A stretch of 7,968 nucleotides of DNA from Paracoccaceae bacterium (GTDB taxonomy: Bacteria > Pseudomonadota > Alphaproteobacteria > Rhodobacterales > Rhodobacteraceae): NCBI GenBank assembly GCA_024644285.1, contig JAHELH010000107.1, positions 1 through 7,968 on the forward strand, read 5' to 3'. Below, piece after piece: positions 1-5,912 of the stretch. The position numbers and the translations under genes are program-made. Below the pieces are notes generated by a model. That model made no database searches. It worked only from the letters and a program-made list of their open reading frames with translations, and was not told where the DNA came from. Numbering within the stretch: the stretch's first letter is position 1; each line of letters starts with the position of its first letter.

Positions 1-619
1 CCTCGGGCCGCGAGCAGTTCAACAGCACCGCCTCCGGCCCGTGCCGCGCCACTACCGCCGCCAGTTCCTCCAGCCCCTCGCCCGAGCGCAGCCGCGAGCC
101 GTCCTCGTCCATCACCGTCACCGCCAGCCAAACCGGCTTGCCCGCCTTGCCCGCCGCCCGCAGCGCGCCCTCGGCCTGGTCGACCGAGGACATCGTTTCG
201 ATCAGGATCAGGTCCACCCGATCCCTCAACAGCGCCACCGGCTCGGCATATTCCTCCGCCGCCTCCGCCGCCGGCGGGCAGAGGTCGGGCCGGTAGGACG
301 CGCGCAGCGGCCCCAGCGAGCCGGCGATCCGCCCGCCGCCCGCCGCGTCGCGCGCCGCCTCGGCCGCGCTCAAAGCGATATCGGTCAGCTCCGCCACCCG
401 GTCGCCCATGCCGACCCGCTCCAGCCGGTCGCGCAGCACCGCATAGGTATTGGTCGTGGCGATCTGCGCGCCGGCGGCGAAGAAATCGGCGTGCACCTCG
501 CGCACCAGGTCGGGGCGATCGATCATCACCTGCGTCGACCAGAGATAGGTCGCCCTGTCACCCGAGCGGCGCACCAGTTCCTGCCCCATGCCGCCGTCGA
601 GAATCGTAACCTCAGCCAT
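1..619 (-). CDS. Homocysteine S-methyltransferase family protein (3' end outside window)
   Basis: The 206 visible residues are the N-terminal two thirds of a homocysteine S-methyltransferase domain, whose members usually have about 300 residues. Visible family motifs are ILDGGMGQEL (6-15), AGAQIATTNTY (49-59), IAGSLGP (98-104), LILIETM (137-143) and LLNCS (199-203). By family knowledge Cys202 is the first of three zinc-ligand cysteines; the usual C-terminal Cys pair would lie past the left edge. The enzyme transfers a methyl group from a donor such as S-methylmethionine or betaine to homocysteine, giving methionine, in the cytoplasm. The ATG overlaps the stop of the upstream reductase gene by 8 nt (ATGGCTGA) and has a good ribosome binding site, so it is probably co-translated as the fourth gene of the operon. 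Context with a dimethylglycine dehydrogenase-like gene favours a betaine-type donor, but that is inference. The gene is intact as far as seen. Confidence 0.9.
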   Translation of the reverse strand, partial: MAEVTILDGGMGQELVRRSGDRATYLWSTQVMIDRPDLVREVHADFFAAGAQIATTNTYAVLRDRLERVGMGDRVAELTDIALSAAEAARDAAGGGRIAGSLGPLRASYRPDLCPPAAEAAEEYAEPVALLRDRVDLILIETMSSVDQAEGALRAAGKAGKPVWLAVTVMDEDGSRLRSGEGLEELAAVVARHGPEAVLLNCSRPE

Positions 620-1673
620 GCGCGCCTCCCGGCGGTATCAGCACCAGCTTGCCGGGATAGTGCTTGGACTGGAAATCTTCCTGCGCCTCGGCGATCCGGT
701 CCAGCGGATAGGTCTTCGAGACCAGCGGCCGGATCGCGCCGGCATTGATCAGCGCCACCAATTCGGCGAAGACCTCCGGCGGCTGGTAGGTGCTGCCCCT
801 GAGCGTCAGGTCGCGCAGGTAGACCTGGCGCAGGTCCATCTCGACGATCGGCCCGGCGATCGCGCCCGAGACCGCATAGGTCCCGCCCGGTTTGAGCGCC
901 GCGATCAGCGCCGGCCAGGCCGGCCCGCCGACCACGTCGACCACGGCGTCGAAGGCTGCCTCGGGCGGCGCCTCGTCGCGGCCGATTACCCGCGCCGCGC
1001 CCGCCGCCCGCACCGCCGCGGCCTTGGCCGCGGTGGTGATACCGGTCACCTCGGCGCCGCGATGCGCGGCGATTTGCACCGCCGCCATGCCTACCCCGCC
1101 CGAGGCGCCGCTGACCAGCAACCGCGTGCCCACGCCCGCCCCGGCCCGCGCCAGAAGCGCGGCCGCCGTGCCATAGGCGCAGGGCATGGCGCCGATCTCG
1201 ATATCGCTCAACGGCGAGGCGCTGACATCGTAAAGATCGCCCGCCCGCAGCAGGCAGTACTGCGCGAACCCGCCGTCGAATTCCGAGCCCGGCACAACGT
1301 AGCCCACCGGGTTGTCCGCGGTCGGGCGGGGAATGACGTTCGGGCAAATCACCCGCGCGCCCAAATCCGGCGCGGCGACGCCCGCGCCCAGGGCCACCAC
1401 CCTGCCGCAGATGTCGCCGCCCTGGATCAGCGGTAAGTCCAGCGCCCCCGACCAGCCGCCGGCCTCGATCCCGACCGCGCCGTCCACCGCGTCCGTCGCC
1501 GATGTCACCTCGGCGGCGTACCAACCGATGCGCGTGTTGATGTCGGTGTTGTTGACGCCGGCCGCCAGCACCCGGACCAGCACTTCGCCCGGGCCCGGCG
1601 CCGGCACCGGGATATCCTCGCGCCAGACCAATGCCTCGGGCCCGCCATGCCGGGTCAGTTGAACACCGCACAT
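612..1673 (-). CDS. MDR-superfamily zinc-free quinone oxidoreductase-like protein
   Basis: A 353-residue medium-chain dehydrogenase/reductase of the NAD(P)H:quinone oxidoreductase type. From the ATG at 1673, the N-terminal GroES-like domain shows VQLTRHGGPEALVW (4-17), APGPGEVLVRVLAAGVNNTD (25-44) and GGDICGRVVALGAGV (85-99). The Rossmann domain shows the nucleotide-binding motif VSGASGGVGMAAVQIA (187-202). The GVNNTD segment replaces the GxCGTD cysteine segment of zinc alcohol dehydrogenases, so catalytic zinc is unlikely; NADPH is the probable cofactor by family. A GTG at 1703 in the same frame would add 10 residues. I prefer 1673 because MDR proteins usually begin just before this beta strand and because the GTG abuts a strong hairpin. 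Neither start has a clear Shine-Dalgarno. It sits between the flavoprotein and methyltransferase genes. Its substrate cannot be read from sequence; reduction of an unsaturated or aldehyde intermediate is possible. Confidence 0.88.
   Translation of the reverse strand: MCGVQLTRHGGPEALVWREDIPVPAPGPGEVLVRVLAAGVNNTDINTRIGWYAAEVTSATDAVDGAVGIEAGGWSGALDLPLIQGGDICGRVVALGAGVAAPDLGARVICPNVIPRPTADNPVGYVVPGSEFDGGFAQYCLLRAGDLYDVSASPLSDIEIGAMPCAYGTAAALLARAGAGVGTRLLVSGASGGVGMAAVQIAAHRGAEVTGITTAAKAAAVRAAGAARVIGRDEAPPEAAFDAVVDVVGGPAWPALIAALKPGGTYAVSGAIAGPIVEMDLRQVYLRDLTLRGSTYQPPEVFAELVALINAGAIRPLVSKTYPLDRIAEAQEDFQSKHYPGKLVLIPPGGAHG
625..630 (-). promoter_or_regulatory. Ribosome binding site of the homocysteine methyltransferase gene
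   Basis: On the minus strand GGGAGG lies 5 nt before the ATG at 619, inside the 3' end of the preceding reductase gene. It fixes the methyltransferase start and supports translational coupling across the 8-nt overlap. Confidence 0.7.
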
Positions 1674-1707
1674 CGTCTGCGGCAGCCGGCTCACCGGCGC
1701 CACCGCC

Positions 1708-1728
1708 CGGCGCGCCGCAGGCGCGCCG
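1708..1728 (-). repeat. Perfect GC hairpin in the intra-operon gap
   Basis: CGGCGCGCC (1708-1716) and GGCGCGCCG (1720-1728) are exact reverse complements separated by GCA, giving a 9-bp all-GC stem with a 3-nt loop. Each arm contains the palindromic octamer GGCGCGCC. The element lies in the 124-nt gap between the flavoprotein stop (1798) and the reductase start (1673). There is no T-run after it on the minus strand, so a simple intrinsic terminator is not indicated. An mRNA-stability or partial-attenuation role is more likely, though this is inference. Confidence 0.6.
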
Positions 1729-1797
1729 CCCCCTCGGGTTCAAGCCTGAAAGGCGCAGAAGGGAGGCGGGTGGGCCCCTCCATGAAGAAATGGCCTC

Positions 1798-4248
1798 TCA
1801 CGCCCTGAGCCTCTGGTTCGTCGCGTCCCACAGCGGCGCATCCGCCTGCACCACAGCCGGATACCTTTGCCCGAAGATCTCCGCCTCCAGAGCCGTCCCC
1901 TCCGCCGCCAGGTCGGCGCGGACCATGCCGAGTGCGATGCACTTGTTCACCCGGTACCCCCAGCCGCCCGAGGTGATCTCGCCCACCACCTCGTCGCCGG
2001 CCCAAAGCGTCGACATGTAGGGTGGATCCCGGTCGCCGGCCTCGATCACCAGCGTCGCGAAGCGCTTCTTCACGCCCTGCTGTTTTTCGCGCTCCAGCGC
2101 CGCCTTGCCGGTGAAATCGCCCTTGTCGAAGCGGATGAACCGGTCAAGCCCGCCCTCGAGCAAGGAGTAGTCGGTCGACAGATCGCCCTTCCAGGCGCGA
2201 TAGCCCTTCTCCAGCCGCAGCCGGTCCAGCGCCCACATGCCGAAAGGTTTCGCACCCGCCGCCGTGACCGCGTCCCAGATCGCCGGCGCGCTGTCCGGCG
2301 CGCAATGGACTTCCCAGCCGAGTTCTCCGGCAAAGCTGACCCGGATCAGGGCGCAGTCCTCGCCAGCGACGCGGCCCTCGAAGCTGACCGACAGCCACGG
2401 CGCCGACAGGTCGTGGCCTTGCGTCAGCGGCGCCAGCACCTCGCGCGCCTTCGGCCCGGTGACCAGCAGACACTCCACCTCTTCGGAATGGTCGGTGATC
2501 CCGATGCCGTCCGGCGCCTGGCGCCAGAGCCATTCGTAATCGTGCCATTGCGCGGCGGCGGCGGTGATCAGGCCGACGTCTTCGTCGGAATGCACCATGC
2601 AGGACATCTCGGTGACGATGCGGCCGCGCGCGTCGGGGAAATAGACCAGGCCCACGCGCGCCGGGCCGGGCAGCCTTGAGGCGGTCAGGCCGTCGACGAA
2701 CGCCTTCGCGCCGGGACCTTCGACCTTGATCCGGGTGAAGCCCGAGATCGGCAGGATGCCGCAGCCGTCGCGCACCGCCTCGCATTCCTCGCGGATGCGC
2801 GGCTCCCAGGGTCCGTTCCGGTCCCAGGTCTGGGTCGCCGCCTCGGAGGTGTCGTCGCCGGGCCTGGCGTACCAGTTCGCCCGCTCCCAGCCGTTATAGG
2901 CGCCGAATTGCGCGCCTGCTGCCTGCAGCCGCGAATGCAGCGGCGACAGCCGCTTGCCGCGCCCCGCGGGCCAGGTGTGGTGCGGGAAGTGGATGGCGTA
3001 TTCGTGGCCGTAGACCTCGATCCCCTTGGCCACGCAATAGTCGCGGTCCGCATACCCGGTGAAGCGGCGCGGGTCGAGCGACCAGCAATCCCACTCGGTC
3101 GCGCCCTCCGTCACCCATTCGGCCAGGATCTTGCCCGCCCCGCCCGCCTGGGCGATGCCGAAGGTGAAGACGCAAGCCTCAAATGCGTTCCTCACCCCGG
3201 GCATCGGCCCGACGAGCGGATTGCCGTCGGGGGCGTAGGGGATCGGGCCGTTGATGACCTTGTTGACGCCGGCCCGGCCCAGCAGCGGCACCCGCGCCAT
3301 GGCGTCCTCGATGTGCCATTCCAGCCGCTCCAGGTCGTCGGGGTAAAGCTGGAACGAGAAATCCTCGGGCATCGGGTCGTCGGGCGTGACCCAGTGCGCC
3401 TTGCAGTTGCGTTCGTAGGGGCCGAGGTTCAGGCCGTATTTTTCCTGCCGCAGGTAATACGAGCTGTCGACGTCGCGCAGCAGCGGCAGCTTGCGGTTGC
3501 CGGTCTCGGCGCACCATTGCTGCAGTTCGGGGATCTCGTCGGTCAGCATGTATTGGTGGCTCATCACCATCGTCGGCACGTCGCGCCCGCCATGCGGCTT
3601 GAACCATTCGCCGACGCGCCCGGCGTAGTAGCCCGCCGCGTTGACCACGAACTCGCAGCGAATGTCGCCCTTGTCGGTATGCACCACCCATTCGCCGCCG
3701 TCGCGGCTGACGCCCGTCGCGGGCGTGAAGCGCAGCACCTTCGCGCCGAGGTCGCGCGCGCCCTTGGCCAGCGCCTGGGTCAGCTGCGCCGGGTCGATGT
3801 CGCCGTCGGAGGGATCGTAGAGCGCGCCGGCCAGGTCGTGCGTCTCGATGAAGGGATAGCGGTCCTTGATGCCGGCCAGGTCCAGCATCTCCAGCGTCAT
3901 GCCCTGGTAGCGGCCCATGCCGCAGGCGCGCTCGAACTCCAGCATCCGCTCGGCGGTGTGCGCCAGCCGGATCGAGCCGGTGACATGGTAGTTCATCGGG
4001 TAGTCCACCGCATCCGACAGCCCGCGGTAGAGCTCGGTCGAGTAGCGCTGCATGTTCATCACCGCCCACCCGGTCGAGAAGGTCGGCACGTTGCCGGCGG
4101 CATGCCAGGTCGACCCGGCGGTCAGCTCGTTCTTTTCGAGAAGCACGCAATCGGTCCAGCCGGCGCGGGCCAGGTGGTAGAGCGACGAAGCGCCGACAGC
4201 GCCGCCGCCGATGATGACGACCCGCGCGGAGGAGGGAATATCTGCCAT
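1798..4248 (-). CDS. Dimethylglycine/sarcosine dehydrogenase-family FAD- and folate-dependent demethylase
   Basis: An 816-residue two-part flavoenzyme, close to the usual length of dimethylglycine dehydrogenase/oxidase. The DAO-type FAD domain (about 8-376) has the dinucleotide motif IIGGGAVGA (12-20) and GSTWHAAG (45-52); His49 matches the histidine that carries covalent FAD in characterised dimethylglycine enzymes. Further family motifs are GALYDPSDGDIDP (141-153) and NGPIPYAPDGNPLVGP (333-348). A short linker domain (about 379-432, GHEYAIHFPHHTWPAGRG) leads to a GcvT aminomethyltransferase fold (about 435-705; SFAGELGWEVH 638-648, LDRLRLEKGYR 674-684) and a GcvT C-terminal barrel (about 725-805). 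By family, the enzyme oxidises an N-methyl group and passes the formaldehyde-level carbon to tetrahydrofolate. It has no signal peptide. The ATG has a clear ribosome binding site and lies 13 nt after the regulator stop. Whether the substrate is dimethylglycine, sarcosine or another N-methyl amine is unresolved. Confidence 0.93.
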   Translation of the reverse strand: MADIPSSARVVIIGGGAVGASSLYHLARAGWTDCVLLEKNELTAGSTWHAAGNVPTFSTGWAVMNMQRYSTELYRGLSDAVDYPMNYHVTGSIRLAHTAERMLEFERACGMGRYQGMTLEMLDLAGIKDRYPFIETHDLAGALYDPSDGDIDPAQLTQALAKGARDLGAKVLRFTPATGVSRDGGEWVVHTDKGDIRCEFVVNAAGYYAGRVGEWFKPHGGRDVPTMVMSHQYMLTDEIPELQQWCAETGNRKLPLLRDVDSSYYLRQEKYGLNLGPYERNCKAHWVTPDDPMPEDFSFQLYPDDLERLEWHIEDAMARVPLLGRAGVNKVINGPIPYAPDGNPLVGPMPGVRNAFEACVFTFGIAQAGGAGKILAEWVTEGATEWDCWSLDPRRFTGYADRDYCVAKGIEVYGHEYAIHFPHHTWPAGRGKRLSPLHSRLQAAGAQFGAYNGWERANWYARPGDDTSEAATQTWDRNGPWEPRIREECEAVRDGCGILPISGFTRIKVEGPGAKAFVDGLTASRLPGPARVGLVYFPDARGRIVTEMSCMVHSDEDVGLITAAAAQWHDYEWLWRQAPDGIGITDHSEEVECLLVTGPKAREVLAPLTQGHDLSAPWLSVSFEGRVAGEDCALIRVSFAGELGWEVHCAPDSAPAIWDAVTAAGAKPFGMWALDRLRLEKGYRAWKGDLSTDYSLLEGGLDRFIRFDKGDFTGKAALEREKQQGVKKRFATLVIEAGDRDPPYMSTLWAGDEVVGEITSGGWGYRVNKCIALGMVRADLAAEGTALEAEIFGQRYPAVVQADAPLWDATNQRLRA

Positions 4249-4254
4249 CTGATG

Positions 4255-4259
4255 TCCTT
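4255..4259 (-). promoter_or_regulatory. Ribosome binding site of the flavoprotein demethylase gene
   Basis: Minus-strand AAGGA lies 6 nt before the ATG at 4248, within the 13-nt gap after the regulator stop codon (4262-4264). It fixes the start and points to one transcript covering regulator and enzyme. Confidence 0.7.
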
Positions 4260-4261
4260 CT

Positions 4262-4849
4262 TCAGTAAACCGGTGGAGAGATCACCCAGACCGCGACGGC
4301 CGGGCTCTTGTAGGGGTTGGCCCAGCGCAGCGGCTCGCCGCGCACGCGGACGGCATCGCCCCGGGCAATGGTGAACTTGTCGGGGCCGAGCCAGACGTCG
4401 AGGCGGCCCTCGATGATCATGGCAAGCTCGGCCGTGGGCCGCTGCACGGGTTCGTGCCGCGACGCGCCGGGCTGAAAGGTGGAATGGATCACCTCGAAGG
4501 CATCGGTGAGATCGGGCGAGAGCAGCGACTCGATCAGCCCCGGCGTGCGCTCTCCGATGGCGCGGCGGGCGGCGGCGCGGACGATGCGGCCCTGCTCTTC
4601 GCCCCGCGCGGCGGGCGCCGCGAACAGCGAGACGGGCACGCCGAAGATATCGGCCAGCCGCCGCAACTCGGACGCCTCGGGCACCGAGATGTCGCGTTCC
4701 ACCTGGCTGAGCCAGCCGACCGAGCGGCCGAGTTCGCCGGCCACTTCGCTGAGCGTCAGTCCGCGCGCCTTGCGCAGGCTGCGCAGATCGGCCCCCTGGG
4801 GAACGGTCCGGACTGCCACGGCCTCCCATCCATGAAAATCTTTCGCCAT
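4262..4849 (-). CDS. XRE-family HTH regulator with C-terminal cupin domain
   Basis: A 195-residue DNA-binding regulator. An XRE/HTH_3 domain spans about 22-76 (LRSLRKARGLTLSEVAGELG at 22-41, recognition helix SVGWLSQVERD at 43-53). A cupin_2 barrel spans about 118-191 (IHSTFQPGASRHEPVQRPTA at 121-140, IIEGRLDVWLG at 145-155, GDAVRVRGEPLRWANP at 164-179). In this family the cupin senses a small ligand and the helix-turn-helix binds the local promoter. It is the first gene of the minus-strand operon and stops 13 nt before the demethylase ATG, so it most likely controls that operon and itself. Its divergent position next to the cytochrome/molybdoenzyme pair makes control of that pair possible as well. 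ATG 4849 is the only in-frame ATG near the N-terminus. No Shine-Dalgarno precedes it; the leader reads GATGAAA directly before ATG. Effector unknown. Confidence 0.9.
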   Translation of the reverse strand: MAKDFHGWEAVAVRTVPQGADLRSLRKARGLTLSEVAGELGRSVGWLSQVERDISVPEASELRRLADIFGVPVSLFAAPAARGEEQGRIVRAAARRAIGERTPGLIESLLSPDLTDAFEVIHSTFQPGASRHEPVQRPTAELAMIIEGRLDVWLGPDKFTIARGDAVRVRGEPLRWANPYKSPAVAVWVISPPVY

Positions 4850-4871
4850 TTTTCATCGGACGAATGGCAGT

Positions 4872-4935
4872 GGAACTCAAGCGGAATTTGGGGAACCCTG
4901 CGGAAAAGAACACACGGCCGCGGCCGAATCCGGAA
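4872..4935 (+). repeat. Helically phased GGAA repeats, candidate operator
   Basis: GGAA occurs at 4872, 4883, 4892 and 4902, with spacings of 11, 9 and 10 nt, and again at 4932, 30 nt on. Three of the five are CGGAA (starting 4882, 4901, 4931). All fall near one face of the helix, 24 to 86 nt upstream of the regulator start. This would suit cooperative binding of a small HTH protein such as the adjacent XRE regulator. No binding consensus is known to me for this regulator, so the role is inference. Confidence 0.35.
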
Positions 4936-5026
4936 GACGCGACCGGCGGGTCCGGGCCGGCGGCGCGGCGCGCTGCCGATTGTTTCCAGATTGTGCGTTC
5001 TGACGGGTTGGTGAGCCGAAGTGATT

Positions 5027-5055
5027 TTGACGTAGCGGCAAGCCTGACGCAGACT
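5027..5055 (+). promoter_or_regulatory. Weak sigma70-like promoter candidate for the cytochrome gene
   Basis: TTGACG (5027-5032; 5 of 6 to TTGACA) is followed after 17 nt by CAGACT (5050-5055; 3 of 6 to TATAAT). The -10 match is poor, and the implied start of transcription would leave almost no leader before the ribosome binding site. This is only a candidate. Confidence 0.2.
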
Positions 5056-5064
5056 TGGTCCAAG
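5054..5064. repeat. 11-bp inverted repeat beside the cytochrome ribosome binding site
   Basis: CTTGGTCCAAG is a perfect 5-bp inverted repeat around a central T. It touches the purine-rich ribosome binding site of the cytochrome gene, so a protein bound here, or a mini-fold in the mRNA, could affect expression. Short enough to be chance. Confidence 0.25.
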
Positions 5065-5075
5065 GGAGGAGGGAG
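5064..5075 (+). promoter_or_regulatory. Strong ribosome binding site deciding a GTG start
   Basis: GGGAGGAGGGAG lies 3 nt (CCT) before the GTG at 5079, with its GGAGG core about 9 nt from it. It selects the GTG over the in-frame TTG at 5055, which lies upstream of this purine tract. Confidence 0.75.
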
Positions 5076-5078
5076 CCT

Positions 5079-5912
5079 GTGACGACGTCAAGCGATCACA
5101 CAGATCCGCTTCCGGCGGGGACGATCATCTACCGTCACGCGCTGTCGACGCGGGTTTGGCACTGGATCAGCGTGGCGCTGGCCCTGATCCTGCTGATGAG
5201 CGGACTGATGATCTTCAACGCGCATCCGCGGCTTTACTGGGGCAGCTACGGCGCCAATGCCGATCCCGCCTGGCTGGAAATCTACGCCCAAGGCAACCGC
5301 GGCTTTCTGCGGCTGGGCGAAAGAACCCTGGAGACCACCGGCGTGCTGGGCGTTTCCAAGGGACCGTTCGGGCCCGTGAACCAGATCGCGTTTCCCAGCT
5401 GGGCGACGCTGCCCAACTATTACGACCTGTCAGCGGCACGGCGCTGGCATCTGTCGACCGCCTGGTTCTTTGCCCTGGGGACCATAGGTTTCGGCATCTG
5501 GAGCATCCTGAACGGCCACCTGCGGCGCGACCTGGCGCCGCGCTGGTCAGAGCTGAAACCGCGTCATTTGGCCAAGGAATGCGGAAACCATCTGCGGATG
5601 CGGCATCCGCACAGTACCGACGGAAGCTACAACGTCCTGCAGAAGCTTGCCTATCTGGGCGTGACCGCCGGCCTGATCCCGGCGCTGATCCTCAGCGGGC
5701 TGACGATGTCGCCCTGGGCGGTCTCGGTGGCGCCATGGCTTCTGGACCTGTTCGGGGGCCGGCAATCGGGGCGGTCGGTTCATTTCATCGCCGCCGGGCT
5801 GCTGGTGGGCTTCGTCGCGCTGCATCTGGTGATGGTCGTGCTGGCCGGCCCGATCAATCACCTGCGTTCGATGATCACCGGGCGGTTCCGCATCAAGGCG
5901 CCGAGGCGATGA
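5079..5912 (+). CDS. Cytochrome b561-type membrane subunit (COG4117-like)
   Basis: A 277-residue integral membrane cytochrome b of the Ni,Fe-hydrogenase/thiosulfate-reductase cytochrome b type. Four hydrophobic helices are visible at about 27-48, 122-144, 190-211 and 233-256. Candidate heme-b ligands by family pattern are His28 (VWHW), His124 (RRWHL), His235 (SVHF) and His249 (ALHL). Long polar loops lie at about 49-121 and 146-188. Members pass electrons between the quinone pool and a periplasmic partner. The stop overlaps the ATG of the following molybdoenzyme by 4 nt (ATGA), strong evidence that the two work together. The GTG at 5079 is chosen for its ribosome binding site; a TTG at 5055 would add 8 unlikely residues. 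The family is often labelled thiosulfate reductase cytochrome b, but no thiosulfate reductase catalytic subunit is here, so that substrate should not be assumed. Confidence 0.88.
   Translation: MTTSSDHTDPLPAGTIIYRHALSTRVWHWISVALALILLMSGLMIFNAHPRLYWGSYGANADPAWLEIYAQGNRGFLRLGERTLETTGVLGVSKGPFGPVNQIAFPSWATLPNYYDLSAARRWHLSTAWFFALGTIGFGIWSILNGHLRRDLAPRWSELKPRHLAKECGNHLRMRHPHSTDGSYNVLQKLAYLGVTAGLIPALILSGLTMSPWAVSVAPWLLDLFGGRQSGRSVHFIAAGLLVGFVALHLVMVVLAGPINHLRSMITGRFRIKAPRR

Larger units (their letters stand above)
4850..5078. promoter_or_regulatory. Divergent intergenic control region
   Basis: These 229 nt separate the minus-strand regulator/demethylase operon from the plus-strand cytochrome/molybdoenzyme operon, so both promoters must lie here or just inside the genes. 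It contains phased GGAA tetramers (4872-4935), the 12-bp palindrome CGGCCGCGGCCG (4915-4926), a very GC-rich block (about 4936-4976) with the direct repeat CCGGCGG at 4943 and 4957, and a less GC-rich stretch (4977-5060) leading into the cytochrome gene. No convincing open reading frame is present. Confidence 0.65.

Noticed and set aside
526..1743. 405-codon minus-strand frame overlapping the MDR reductase
   Set aside because: The translation is Gly/Arg-rich with no motif, whereas the overlapping frame encodes a complete MDR protein.
1762..1781. GGAGG/CCTCC inverted repeat after the demethylase gene as a terminator
   Set aside because: The stem is only 5 bp with a 10-nt loop and has no T-run, and the operon appears to continue.
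1691..1783. Possible 30-codon minus-strand gene in the gap after the demethylase
   Set aside because: An ATG at 1783 opens 30 codons, but there is no ribosome binding site at proper spacing, the peptide is Arg/Pro-rich and the frame is an out-of-frame remnant across the hairpin.
2908..4374. 488-codon open frame on the plus strand opposite the demethylase gene
   Set aside because: It is antisense to a clearly recognised enzyme, its translation is low-complexity and Arg/Ala/His-rich, and it shows no family motif. Long antisense frames are expected at this GC content.
4892..4917. EcfG-type general stress promoter (GGAAC-N16/17-CGTT)
   Set aside because: GGAAC occurs at 4872 and 4892, but no CGTT follows at 16-17 nt; the only nearby CGTT is at 4996.
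4913..4976. GC-rich repeats (CGGCCGCGGCCG, CCGGCGG copies) as a specific operator or mobile-element end
   Set aside because: The block is low-complexity G/C, where such palindromes arise easily, and no transposase, target duplication or matching partner end is present.
5055..5078. TTG start for the cytochrome gene
   Set aside because: The strong ribosome binding site lies downstream of the TTG and correctly ahead of the GTG at 5079.
5156..5908. Upstream extension of the molybdoenzyme frame over the cytochrome gene
   Set aside because: The added sequence is Arg-rich nonsense overlapping a real membrane cytochrome frame. The ATG at 5909 starts a proper Tat signal.
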